A DNA stretch of 25,000 bases from Sphaeroforma sirkka (Eukaryota > Opisthokonta > Ichthyosporea > Ichthyophonida). Below are positions 1-9,890 of this stretch, in pieces. The stretch's first letter is position 1. Every line of letters starts with the position of its first letter. The DNA is taken from NCBI GenBank assembly GCA_001586965.3, contig LUCW03001860.1:1-25000 (forward strand). The letters are read 5' to 3'. The notes beneath the pieces were generated by a model, which was not told the origin of the DNA, did not search any database, and saw nothing but the letters and a program-made list of their open reading frames with translations. A program made the translations under genes and the position numbers.

Positions 1-186
1 CAGTTGTTTCTGTTATGGATAGCCATAGTCTGTGTAGCGTAGGCTTACTTATGTGAGATAGCAGAGACTTCAGCCCTTGATCAAATAGTGCTTCATAATT
101 TTTTTTCCATTTTACGAAAACTGTTTAAAAAAGATACTGTTCATCTCCTTTTGGCATAGATTTTATTGAACATTTTCTCATAATCT
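1..186 (-). pseudogene. Aspartic protease start of family A (partial, broken)
   Basis: The minus strand matches the region of copy A1 at about 12028-12210, which encodes the N-terminal part of the retroviral-type aspartic protease. The stretch corresponding to the active-site loop is present, but a one-base deletion relative to A1 (GATCAAGGG here, GATCCAAGGG there) puts it out of frame. No open frame of useful length remains. The gene runs off the window at base 1. Confidence 0.7.
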
Positions 187-2263
187 CGTTTAGTGGCACA
201 TTTAGTACTCATCATTGCTTTTTTAACTTGAATGTCGTCCGACAAGTCCTTGTAATCATCTTTGTGCCAAACTGTTAGTACTCTTGTAAATAGTATGCTC
301 TTTCATATATGTCCAAAGTCTGGCTTGTTCTGGTGCACACTTAACAGAGTCGTGTCTAATTCTTCCACTCTGCCATCACGTTTTGTGAGGTTGTAACCAC
401 ACTTTCTCTGCAAGGCGCTCACCTTCTTTTTCACCTTCGGTTCGGTAGAAGTAGAGCCAGCACCTCCAGTAGTAGTGCGAGGTTTCTTTAGTACTACGCG
501 CAGTGTTAGTCTCATTGGTGCATTGTGTTACGCTTAGTGGGCTGTAGCTCGTGGTACTAAGTACTCTAGTAGAGGATTGGTATGTTTGTGAACTATCTCT
601 CAAAGACAGACCAAGGCATAGATCGCAAATCACCATAGGCGATGATGTCATCATTGACTTTCTCTTAAAGAGGTTAGCTCCCAGAGTCTCCATCATCTGA
701 CAAATTAATAAATATTCGCCAGTATAGGTACGACCACCCATCCGAGTATTCATATGTGTGCAGCATGAACTAGAGCACCTCGAATAGTGGTATCGTTCGC
801 AAAGAACTTATGAGACTCTGTAGTTCACGGTCACGCATCTTCAAAAAAAAGGTGTTAATATATTATCACGCAACTGGTGCCAGGGTAGGGCTTTCCAGTT
901 GGGCTCATGAGCTCAAGATAGTTCGCCATTCACCTGGAACTCATAGAAATGAATAAAGGCATTCATCATCTGCTTATCCTTAAGGCTGGCAGACTCCTTG
1001 TTGGTCGAAGGCCTTCAGTGTCTCCACTGTACTCTCATTAGTAGAGAAATCGACCTCAGCCTGCGCGTTACCTAGCTGCTTTATAAAGCTTGGTTCTAAG
1101 CGTTCACGAGGCTCATGTTCAGTGCTACGGGCTGCTAGTGCCAAGATGGTGCTCTATTTCCTTTCTCTTGTTATCGATTAGATAGCGAATGTTATCAGCT
1201 TTCCTATCGTCAAGGTCAGAGTCATTCAACAGACGGTCCTCAAGGACTCCGTGGCATACCAGAAGCGTAATAGCCTGAGACGAGTATGTCTGGTTCTCAC
1301 TTCCTCATCCTCAGGATTAGAGCGGGAACTCTCTTAACGAGGTACTGGGTGCAAAGGATTGCCAAAATCGTGATTACCAGGGTTAGTTGGCAAATGAAGG
1401 TCGATATTACGAGGATGGTAAGCCTCATCGAGTTCCATACGATCATATCCTCTGACAGGGTTAGGTTTGTCAAGAGGATGGTCAATGGTAGCATCAGAGC
1501 TATAGAGATTAAATTTTGAAATATTTTTCTCTCACCAGTGGTAACTGGCTTAGTGGTAAACATACTGGCTGGTAAACCAGTAGGTCTCGGGTTCGAAACT
1601 CGGCCCGAAATTTTCTTCTTCTTCGGTATAGGAAGAATATCAGCCAAGTGGGACACGATAGAGGGGTCCACAACTGCGTGCTGCCGCTAGCTCCTTCAAG
1701 AGCGCTTCAGTGCGGTTCAATTGGCGTCGAGATTGAGAGGATCCAACCACTCGTTGTCGAGTTATGGCGTCCTCAGCTTCGGCCCCAAGATTTGAGCTGA
1801 ATGGAATGGCTTCTCCATCGATGGCGAAACCGAAATTTTCGGACAGGTCCAATACTTCCTTTTCACTCCGGATTTGTGCTGGAGTGTCCTTTAGATGTGG
1901 AGTTATAATGTCCCTGACATTCGTATCCACGAAGTTTCCAGCCTTTCAACGTTTATCCCCAATATTTGACGGCACGTGGTCAGGGGCAAGCTGGGGTCCT
2001 GAGCTTCACTCCTAGGTGATACACGGACGCTGACGAGCCTTTCCGCGGTAGTAGATACCTCTTCTTCCAAGGCTTTAGGATCCGACGAGTCATCCTCAGA
2101 ATAATCCTCTGTACCAACCTCAGAATTGGCTTCCCCAACAGTTTCCTCGGCAGGCTCAACTCCAGACAGGCTAGGTGTTTCCACAGGGACCTTTAGGAAC
2201 CTCGACAGGCTTAGCAGGCTTAGAGCTAACGGCTCCCTTGCCTTTAGAAGTACCCTTAGCCAT
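187..2263 (-). pseudogene. gag: Gag polyprotein of family A, copy A2 (multiply frameshifted)
   Basis: The start ATG is at 2263 on the minus strand, 80 bases after the LTR end, with an N-terminus MAKGTSKGKGAV that is rich in Lys, Ser, Pro and Glu. Open pieces follow in shifting frames: an acidic Glu/Asp/Ser-rich segment (2184-1903), a segment around TPHLKDTPAQIRSEKEV (1930-1640), a piece at 1671-1297, and a C-terminal piece at 753-303 containing a Cys-Gly-Tyr-Asn motif of the nucleocapsid-like part. Each piece aligns to gag of copy A1 at 9971-12024. The early frame is intact here where A1 has lost a base (GGCAAGGGAGCC versus GGCAAGGAGCC), while this copy carries its own insertions further on. 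Gag would form the virus-like particle; this copy cannot. Confidence 0.85.
1539..1610 (+). tRNA. tRNA-like sequence antisense to gag (anticodon position GGT), likely pseudo
   Basis: It is 72 nt long. The A box TGGCTTAGTGG is at 1546-1556 and the B box GGTTCGAAACT at 1590-1600. The anticodon stem ACTGG/CCAGT encloses an 8-nt loop CTGGTAAA with T in the position-33 place, followed by GGT (Thr-type). The T arm TCGGG-TTCGAAA-CTCGG folds with two G-T wobbles, and the D stem GCTT/AAAC has one mismatch. TTTT follows at 1611-1614, as in a Pol III terminator. The acceptor ends (TGGTAAC and CCCGAAA) do not pair and the anticodon loop is one base too long, so a functional tRNA is unlikely. A tRNA-derived or tRNA-mimicking insert in gag is the best description. 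The same 72 bases occur unchanged at 10621-10692. Confidence 0.55.
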
Positions 2264-2342
2264 AGTATTTGCTGGATAGTAAATCGATGTTAGAAAGTCT
2301 AGAAGCAGTACACTACTGTAACTACTAATTAACTGAAAAATA

Positions 2343-2939
2343 TGTAAACTTCGATGGAAATTACTAGGTTTCAAACTATATTAAACTAAAATACAATTTA
2401 GTCAGTTAGGATTTAGCAGTGGTAGCTTGTGTAAGAATGATCGGGACTGCCTCTTGTTACGAGCCCAAATATCCTCGATCACACACAGGGCGTACCTCTA
2501 GCTGTTCTTTATTGAATAATTTTCACTAGAAGTACTAAGATGATCATGACCACATGCCTAATTTGTAGATAGACATAATAACGTAAGTCATGTTAATACA
2601 TTAGCTGATATAAATAAAGTTCCATCTGAAGAAAGTTAAAAAAAAAGAAAAAAGACTTATTGGATTTTGGAGATTGGCGGGAGGACCAAAATCTATAAGT
2701 AGTAGTTCGGAGATTGTAAAATTTAGTTTATAATATCCTACATCTACTAATGTCTCAAATAGGTCCAAGTAGATGAGTCATACCAAATACTCAGGCTATT
2801 GAAGCCATCAAAGTGAATTTAGAACACTTTGGAAATATTGGAAAAGATCTTGTATTAAATTATTTAAAAGCAAACAAAACCAATGTATCATCTCAATTGA
2901 TCCTGATATTTTAGACTGACCGGAGGCCGTATTCCTACA
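2343..2939 (-). repeat. 5' LTR of family A copy A2
   Basis: This is 597 bp, bounded by TG and CA ends when read on the minus strand (TGTAGGAATAC at 2939, GTTTACA ending at 2343). It is homologous to 9290-9890 and 16328-16916. An AATAAA polyadenylation signal lies on the minus strand at 2513-2508. Single-base differences group it with the 5' LTR of A1 rather than the 3' LTR of A1; for example it shares GCTACCACTGCTAAATCC with the former, where the latter has GCTATTACTGCTATATCC. Confidence 0.92.
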
Positions 2940-3172
2940 CAGTCACAGTCAACAGACGTTACACGCAATGCTAGCCAAATGGATAGCAAAAAACACTCCT
3001 CCACCATTGTCCCAGGCAAGGCCAACCATATGGCAGATATGTTGTCACGTCTATACGAAAACATTTTTAACACTAAAACTTCAACGATATTGGAAGAAGC
3101 GAACGAACAACATATGATAGCCAAGAGTATACCACCTTGGAGACTAACATATCCATACCAATATCAGCCATA
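2940..3172 (+). pseudogene. C-terminal end of RNase H domain (family B pol fragment)
   Basis: The residues VPGKANHMADMLSRL (about 3009-3054) match the conserved end of Ty3/gypsy RNase H and the equivalent IPGIHNHLPDMLSRL of copy A1 (13840-13880). The DMLSR motif carries the last acidic residue of the RNase H site. Upstream, LHAMLAKWI (about 2960) aligns in another frame, showing a frameshift between the two. The domain is cut at 2940 by the antisense family A LTR, so the RNase H core and all of RT are missing from this copy. Confidence 0.75.
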
Positions 3173-3562
3173 GACTGGATGCTACACTCCAGATTCTACC
3201 AAGAAGCTGAACGACGGTTTGGGAAATAAACAGTAGATATGTTTGCACCTGCACACAATGCACATACAGATAAAAACTACACCAAAGAAGAGAATGCGCT
3301 AAAACAGAAGTGGGCGCAGGAAGTGAATGCATGGGCGAACCCACCATGGGAACTCATACCTGATGTCCTTAACAAAGTCATTGAAAAGCCAACCAGCATC
3401 ACGATATGTGTACCATACTATCCCAATGCAACGTGGTTTCCAAATTTTTTGGCTTTACTAGAAGAAGACCCGATGCTAGTGGAGAACACTAACAATACTT
3501 TCCTCAACGAAGGCAAGGAAGCTTGTGGCAAGACCCCAGGGGGTGTCATATTAGTAGCATAG
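3173..3562 (+). pseudogene. Methyltransferase-like module between RNase H and integrase (family B)
   Basis: An open stretch from 3239 to 3562, with a lead-in at 3173-3238 broken by one stop, encodes the pattern TVDMFAPAHN (about 3230), NAWANPPWELI (3329-3361) and ITICVPYY (about 3400-3423). The NPPW at 3338-3349 has the form of motif IV (N/D-P-P-Y/F/W) of N6-adenine methyltransferases, and the overall order DMFA...NPPW...hydrophobic strand resembles the methyltransferase-like domain described in DIRS-type retrotransposons. It aligns with 13930-14330 of family A, where NPPW is NSPW. The position after RNase H and before integrase is the same in both. Enzyme activity is not implied; a structural or RNA-binding role is equally possible. 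Confidence 0.6.
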
Positions 3563-3659
3563 ATAGGAGTGAAGTCTCCATACTTTGACTCAACGCGGGA
3601 ACAACCTGCCATACATATTGCAGCACAATAACCCGTTTACTCTGGAGATGCACCACAGG

Positions 3660-4797
3660 CAACAGAATACGAGACACGTGTCTACATCATCGAGCAATAC
3701 CACAACTTGGGATATCACACTCCTGAGGAAAGGCAAACAAGTTGCAAACAGATGGACATGATTGGCCAGAAATCGAACAACATGTACACAAGTTCATTGA
3801 AGGATGCACACCATATCTCAAGAATAAGATACACAAGAAGGAATTCCATCCCTTACAATCAATCACAGCCGCATTTCCAGGCGACAGAGTCCAAGTGGAC
3901 ACCGTAAGGCCACTATTGAATTCCAACAGAGAACACACATATGTGCTAGTATGGCTAGATGTACTCTCATCATATGTCATATTACGTCCAATGATGAACG
4001 AATCAGCGGCTACTATAGCACGCACGCTGGTACCAAACATGTGTGAACATAGATTTTTATAAATCATACAGACTGACCAAAGCACTGAATATATTAACAA
4101 CATACTTTCAAAAAGTTGTTGAACAAGCGTCAACACAACACCTAGTCTCTCGGCCGTACCAACCTAAAGTCTTGGGCGCGAACGAACAAACACGCAGAGA
4201 CCTCGTGCCACTACGGAAATTTGTTGAGCAAACCCCAGGAAACCGGTGTCCACGACTTTCCTTTGTACAGATGGGCCACAATCTGCGTACATCAAGAAGG
4301 CACAAATCACCACGATTTAATGTGTACTTTGATCGCAGACAGAATCAACTCACGGACTACAACGAACCAATGACCGCACCCAGTACAATAGTATCTTGGG
4401 AAGAGCGACTGCAGAATCTAGAAGAAGCCATCAGGCCACAACTAGATAGGAATGCTGCGCAATATCAAGAAAAGATGCGCGCAGCATACGACCGAAAATA
4501 CGAGAGAAAAAAAAGGTACACTTCCAGGAAGGGGATATTGTCATGGTCCGCTATCAAGGTGAAATGAACAAGTTGACTGCAGCTAGTGGCGGACCATACA
4601 AAAATAGTATGCAGGAGGGTAACGGGTATTTTGTCTGTAACCTAGATGGAACTAAAGCCCCCGAATACTCTGACTCGATCAGTGATGAGCTACTTGGGCT
4701 TGTGAAAAGAGCCAGTGATCATGAAGCATTCACTTCCAATAATCACGTACAACCACTCAGTTCTCCTCGATATTTGACGACAGGTCGTCCACCTTAG
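3660..4797 (+). pseudogene. Integrase of family B, copy B1 (frameshifted)
   Basis: Ty3/gypsy-type DDE integrase in three frames. The N-terminal part (3690-3840) includes YHNLGYHTPEE and a later cysteine (FIEGCTPY, about 3800), remnants of the HHCC zinc-binding domain. The first catalytic Asp is in VQVDTVRP (about 3891-3914). The second is in QTDQSTEYINN (about 4067-4102) in a different frame. The Glu is in RPYQPKVLGANEQ (about 4153-4191). The C-terminal domain carries a GPY/F-type motif, GGPYKNS (about 4590), followed by the usual NLDGT (about 4639). At least two frameshifts and a stop at about 4060 separate the pieces. The enzyme would insert the cDNA into the host genome; this copy cannot. 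Confidence 0.82.
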
Positions 4798-4820
4798 GAG
4801 GGGACTACTACAATGGACAA

Positions 4821-5030
4821 ATGGATGCTGGTGTCATTACAACATACCGTCAACGCCATCGACGCAAACGAAGGCAGTCAAGGCCAAAGAAACCAGCGAC
4901 GACGAGCACTGATGAAAGATCAGCGAGCAACAGAAAGCGCACGAGGCGGGGACCTATGCAAGTCTTAGTTATACCACGAGACACTCCCACTTTTCTTGCC
5001 TTGAAGCATGCACCCCACACACCAGGGTGA
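4821..5030 (+). pseudogene. Basic C-terminal tail after integrase (family B)
   Basis: A 69-codon open frame follows the GPY/F region. It is strongly basic (YRQRHRRKRRQSRPKKP near its start, RKRTRRGP in the middle), resembling a nuclear-localisation or nucleic-acid-binding tail. It lies 24 bases past the stop of the preceding frame and may once have been continuous with integrase. No homologous sequence is obvious in family A, whose own tail (15841-16215) is also Lys/Arg-rich. The functional call is inference from composition only. Confidence 0.4.
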
Positions 5031-5235
5031 TGAGCGTGGTAGAGACCTCCCGTCATAGCATAAATTTAATTAAAAGGTAATATGTAAGAATAGATAGTGG
5101 TGGCAGGTTTCTCATCTTACGCCCCCTAAGAGAGAAGTTTTTCCCTGTATACAAACACCAACCGCTAGGTAATCTAATACTGTAAGGTGTCACTTTCTAC
5201 TCCTACGCAAGTCTAAGAAGCATAAAGTTGAGGGC
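5031..5235 (+). other. 3' untranslated stretch of family B
   Basis: No open frame is seen between the last coding piece and the LTR. A modest purine-rich run (AAGTTGAGGG, ending 5234) sits directly before the LTR start and is the best candidate polypurine tract for plus-strand priming. Confidence 0.5.
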
Positions 5236-5556
5236 TGTAGCATCTAGGGACAAATTTATCAAAAGCCGATTCAAATCCCAAAACCAAGAATAACCAAATA
5301 TTGAGTTTTGGAATCAGGATTGGAATTTTTTCTGATATTAGAGTCATCAGAAATATTAGCGGTAGAACCGGTGAGCTAAATAGGGACTCTGCGTGTGAGA
5401 GAAACACCCGAGTAAAATCATCAGTCTAGTGAAAACACAAATAAAGACTCTGTTCGGTTCTCTAAGACTAGGGACTTTTCCTAGCTGGGATAACCGTACT
5501 TGAGAAGAGGTCTATTGTATCCTTTGGCTTTTAACTTAAACTCTCCAAACTCTACA
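5236..5556 (+). repeat. 3' LTR of family B copy B1
   Basis: This is 321 bp from TGTAGCATC to CTCTACA, with an inverted homologous copy at 21302-21625. An AATAAA signal lies at 5440-5445. It is flanked on the right directly by the 40-bp minisatellite. Many substitutions separate the two LTR copies, so they belong to old and probably different insertions. Confidence 0.9.
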
Positions 5557-6419
5557 TATGCGCTTGATATTGTTTCGTATCTATTTATACATGTCTTCTG
5601 TGCTATGTAGTGTTATGCATTCATTAATACATGTCCTCTGTGCTAGTTATTGTTGTCTCTACTAATACTCCGCTCGGCGACAAATAGTGTTATGTATTTA
5701 GTATTACTCGTCCTCTGCGCTAGATATTGTTATGTATTCTATAATACTCGTCCTCTGCGCTAGTTAATCATATGTATTTTATAATACTCGTCCTCTGCGC
5801 TACTTATTATTATATATTTATTAATACTCTTCCTCTGCGCTATACTCGATCTCTGCGCTATATAGTGTTGTGTATTCATTAATACTCGTCCTCTACGCTA
5901 GATAGTGTTATGTCTCTACTAAAGTCCGATCGGCGCTAATTAGTGTTATGTATATAATATTACACGTCCTCTACGCTCGTTAGTGTTCTGTATTTATAAT
6001 ACTCGTCCTCTGCGCTATATAGTGGTAAACATTACTAATACTCCTCTGCGCAATAAGGATAAGTATTTATTAATACTCTTCCTTTGTGCTATGTATTGTT
6101 ATTAAATTATCAATACTCACCCTTTGCGCTATATATAGTGCCATATTCTCATTAATACTCGTCCTCTGCGCTAGTTAGTGTTATGTATCCATTGATACTC
6201 TTCCTCTGCGCTATGTACTGTTGTACATTCATTAATACTCGTGCTCTGTGCTAGATGGTATTATGTATTTATTATTACTCGTTTTCTGCACTATAATGCT
6301 ATGTATTTATTGAACTCTTCCTCTGCGCTAGTTCGTCTTATGTATTCAATAGTACTTGTCCTCAGCGCTATATATAGTGTTATGTATTCATTAATACTCG
6401 TCCTCTGTGAGATATAGTG

Positions 6420-6455
<36 letters not shown>

Positions 6456-7040
6456 CTCGTCCTCTGCGCTAGTTAGTGTTATGTATTAATACACGTCCTC
6501 TGCGCTATATAGTGTTATGTATTAGCTTATACTCGTCCTCTGCGCTAGCTAGTCTTATGTATACATTAATACTCGTCCTCTGCGCTATATTATATTATGC
6601 TTTCATTAATACTCGTTCTCTGTGCTTGTATTTATTAAGACTTATCTTCTGCGATATATAGTGTTATGTATTCAATAATAATCGTCCACTGCGCTAGTTA
6701 ATGTTACGTATTCATAAATACTCTTTCTCTGCGATATATAGTGATATATATTTTAAAACACTCTTCCTCTGCGCTATATAGTGTTGTATATTTATTAATA
6801 CTCTCTTCCTCTGCGCTATGCAGTATTATATATTGATTAATACTCTTCCTTTGCGCTATATATTGTTTTATATTTATTGATACTCGTCCTCTGTGCTATA
6901 TAGTGTTATATAATTATCAACACTCTTTCTCAGCGCTATATGTTGTTATGTATTTATCAATACTCTTCATCTGCGCTATGCAGTGTTATATATTCATGAA
7001 TACTCTTCCTTTGCGCTATATAGGGATAATACTATTTATT
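5557..7040 (+). repeat. 40-bp minisatellite array, left tract
   Basis: Tandem degenerate units of about 40 bp contain the core ACTCGTCCTCTGCGCTATAT followed by AGTGTTATGTATTTATTAAT. Around 35 units occur, with many substitutions and small indels. A (TA)n run of about 33 bases interrupts it at 6421-6453. Open frames inside it only reflect the repeat's lack of stops in one phase and are not genes. The array begins directly at the family B LTR edge. Confidence 0.95.
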
Positions 7041-7642
7041 TCAAAAAAGATAAGTTACAATGTATGTATGTTACAATGTATGAACATATGGTATGGCTCT
7101 CATAGCTGTTGTAGTGGTTCGGGAAAGATCGATGGGAAGAAGTGGTCAGTAAATTCACGCTTGAAGCTTGGGCGAAGTGAGTCGACGATGGAGGATATGC
7201 GCTGAGTTAATTCGGGCCGTGCTGACAAAACACTGATACCATCGAATGTGCCATGTATTCGCTCGCTGACCTATTAAGTAGAGCACCCACAACTGTGGTA
7301 CGGATCGGGTCTGCGCCATGTCGTGCCGTGAAATGACGAAATACCGAGTAGGACCAGGTTATCCGTCATAATTCGGTCGAGGAGCGAGGATGGGGGGTGA
7401 GCCAATGCCGCACCAGACCCCGGATGCATTCGGTATGTGCTGGCTGGCCTGGGTCGGAAGTATCACAGGCGGGTCCAACAAGCGCGAATCTTTGGTTTGA
7501 ACCGAAATTTGGAAGTAGTACTTCAACAGCGTGATTAGCCGGGGTATGGAGAACATCTGTTGATGTGTCAGAGACGGGTGAGGGTGTAGTGGTTCTTCTA
7601 TATTTAGGGAGAAGGGATCCAAGGTGTTCGTGGAGGGTCCAG
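7041..7642. other. Non-repetitive GC-richer island inside the minisatellite
   Basis: About 600 bp with no trace of the 40-bp unit interrupts the array, which resumes at about 7643. Base composition is visibly more GC-rich (for example GAGGATGGGGGGTGAGCC). The longest open frame is an 87-codon piece on the minus strand (7622-7359) that I do not recognise. I see no LTR, terminal inverted repeat or poly-A tail at its edges. It may be an inserted gene or element fragment; no function can be assigned. Confidence 0.6.
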
Positions 7643-9046
7643 ATACATTGATACTAGTCTTCTGCGTTAAATAGTGTTATACAATTGATAATACTCTTCC
7701 TCAGCGCTATATATTGTTATATATTTATTATTACTCTTCCTCTGTGCTATGCAGTGCTATATATTTGTTGATACTCTTTTCCTGCGCTATATATTTATAT
7801 ATATATTAATTATACTCGTCCGCTGCGTCGTATAGTGTTATGTATTTATCAATATTCGTCCTCTGCGCTATATAGTGATATATATTCAATAATACTCGTC
7901 CTCTGCGCGATATAAAGTATATTATTTAGCGATACTCGTCCTCTGCGCGAGTTAGTGTTATGTTTTATATTACTCACTGCGCTATATAGTGTTATATATT
8001 TATTAATGCTATTCCTCTTCGCTATATAGTGCTATGTATTTATTATCACTATTCCTCTGCGCTATATAGTGTTATGTCTTTATTAACACTATTCCTCTGC
8101 GCTATATTGTACTTTAGTTTACTTCCTCTCTACGATATATAGTGATATGTTTATATTATTGCTAGTCCTCTACTAGTTAGTGTTATGTATTCACTAATAA
8201 TCTTCCTCTGCGCTATATAGTGTTATGTATTTATAAATACTCTTCCTCTGCGTTATATAGTGTAATGTATTTATTAAAACTATTCCTCTGCATTATATAG
8301 TGATTTATATTTATTAACACTCTTCTTCTATGCTATACAGTGTTATATATATTAATTAATACTCTTCCTCAGTGTTATATAGTGTTATATATATATTAAT
8401 ACTCGTCCTGTGCGCTAGTTAGTGTTATATATATATATATATATGTATTCATACTCGTCCTGTGCGCTATATAGTGTTATGTATTTATAAATACTCTTCC
8501 TCTGCGTTATATAGTGTAATGTATTTATTAAAACTATTCCTCTGCGTTATATAGTGTTATATATTTATTAATACTCTTCCTTTTACGATACATAGTAATA
8601 TGTTTTTTATTATTGCTTGTCCTCTGCGCTATGTAGTGTTTTTATATTCATTCATACTCTTCCTCTGTATTATATAGTGATTTATATTTATTAACACTCT
8701 TCTTCTATGCTATACAGTGTTATATATATTAATTAATACTCTTCCTCAGTGTTATATAGTGTTATATATATATTAATACTCGTCCTGTGCGCTAGTTAGT
8801 TAGTATATATATATATATATATATTCATACTCGTCCTGTGCGCTATATAGTGTTCTGTATTTATTAATACTCTTCCTCTGCGCTATATAGTGTCATGTAT
8901 CTATTAATGCTCGTCCTCTGCGCTATATAGTGATATGTATTCATTAGTACTCGTCTTCTGCGAAGCTAGTGTTATATTTTTATATATACTCGTCCTCTGC
9001 GCTATATAGTGTTGTGCATTCATTAATACGCGTCTTCTGCGCTACA
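7643..9046 (+). repeat. 40-bp minisatellite array, middle tract
   Basis: Same unit and orientation as 5557-7040. Higher-order duplication is visible: the block near 8281-8480 recurs near 8658-8857 (offset 377 bp), and a shorter block at 8230-8300 recurs near 8487-8560 (offset about 257 bp). Short (TA)n runs occur near 8429 and 8805. The array ends at about 9046, where a family A gag fragment begins. Confidence 0.95.
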
Positions 9047-9289
9047 GAGGATCCAACCACTCGTTGTCGAGTTATGGCGTCTTTAACTTCGTCCCCAAGA
9101 TTTAAGCTGGATGGAATGGCTTCTACATCGATGGCGAAACCGAAATTTTCGGACAGGTCCAATACTTCTTTTTCAATCCGGATTTGTGCTGGAGTGTCCC
9201 TTAGATGTGGAGTTATAATGTCCCCGACTTTCGTATCCACGAATTTTCCAGTCTTTCGACGTTTATCCCCAATATTTGACGGCACGTGG
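9047..9289 (-). pseudogene. Stray gag fragment of family A
   Basis: A continuous open minus-strand frame encodes PSNIGDKRRKTGKFVD through ITRQRVVGSS, matching gag of A1 (10257-10498) and A2 (1976-1738), with several amino-acid differences such as HLRDTPAQIRIEKEV for HLKDTPAQIRSEKEV. It has no LTR of its own. It lies between the minisatellite and the 5' LTR of A1, oriented away from A1, so it is a third family A copy represented only by about 240 bases. The right edge coincides exactly with the A1 LTR boundary. Confidence 0.88.
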
Positions 9290-9890
9290 TGTAGAAATAC
9301 GGCCTCCGGTCAGTCTAAAATATCAAGATCAATTGAGATAATACATTGGTTTTTATTTGTATTTTAAATAATTTAGTACAAGCTCTTTTTTTCCAATATT
9401 TCCAAAGTGTTCTAAATTCACTTTGATGGCTCCAATAGTCTGAGTATTTGGTATGACTCATCTACTTGGACCTATTTGAGACATTAGTAGATGTAGGATA
9501 TTATAAACTAAATTTTATAATCTCCGAACTACTACTTATAGATTTTGGTCCTCCCGCCAATCTCCAAAATCCAATAAGTCTTTTTTTCTTTTTTTTTAAC
9601 TTTTCTTCAGATGGAACTTTATTTATATCAGCTAATGTATTAACGTGACTTACGTTATTATGTCTATTTACAAATTAGGCAAGTGGTCATGAACATTTAG
9701 TACTTCTAGTGAAAATTATTCAATAAAGTACAGCTAGAGGTACGCCCTGTGTGATCGAGGATATTTAGGCTCTTAACAAGAGGCAGTCCCGATCATTCTT
9801 ACACAAGCTACCACTGCTAAATCCTAACTGACTAAATTGTATTTTAGTTTAATATAGTTTGAAACCTAGTAATTTCCATCGAAGTTTACA
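9290..9890 (+). repeat. 5' LTR of family A copy A1
   Basis: 601 bp with TG...CA ends. AATAAA is at 9722-9727. It is visibly closer to the A2 LTR (2343-2939) than to this element's own 3' LTR, for example in the last 30 bases (GAAACCTAGTAATTTCCATC here and in A2, AAAACATAGAAATAACCATC in the 3' LTR). Confidence 0.93.

Larger units (their letters stand above)
1..2939 (-). mobile_element. Family A Ty3/gypsy-type LTR retrotransposon, copy A2 (5' part, cut by window edge)
   Basis: Read on the minus strand this block runs 5' LTR (2939-2343), short leader, gag, and the first part of the protease, and leaves the window at base 1. It is recognised by near collinear similarity to the full-length copy at 9290-12210. 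Its outer boundary at 2939/2940 is sharp: the LTR stops and RNase H-like coding of a family B element starts on the other strand, so A2 appears inserted in antisense inside family B. Gag is broken by many indels, so this copy is not functional. The rest of pol should lie to the left of the window. Confidence 0.9.
2940..5556 (+). mobile_element. Family B Ty3/gypsy-type LTR retrotransposon, copy B1 (3' part)
   Basis: The block contains the end of RNase H, a methyltransferase-like module, integrase, a basic tail, an untranslated stretch and a 3' LTR. The left end is truncated at 2940, where the family A LTR begins. The right end is the LTR edge at 5556, followed directly by minisatellite. Frameshifts and stops are spread through the coding part, so it is a dead copy. 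It is assigned to the same family as 16917-21625 because their LTRs match over their full length (about 80 percent by eye). Confidence 0.85.

Noticed and set aside
1286..1519. Plus-strand open frame as a gene
   Set aside because: It is the reverse-strand shadow of the family A gag sequence on the minus strand.
6421..6453. (TA)n run as a functional AT-rich origin or matrix site
   Set aside because: It is a simple dinucleotide expansion of the TATATA already in the minisatellite unit; similar runs occur near 8429, 8805 and 22074.
6476..6661. Open frames such as 6476-6661 and 6903-7205 as small genes
   Set aside because: They are periodic translations of the minisatellite, which lacks stops in some phases.
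5557..9046. CRISPR-like array
   Set aside because: The 40-bp units are tandem and degenerate throughout, with no alternation of constant repeats and unique spacers, and the context is eukaryotic.
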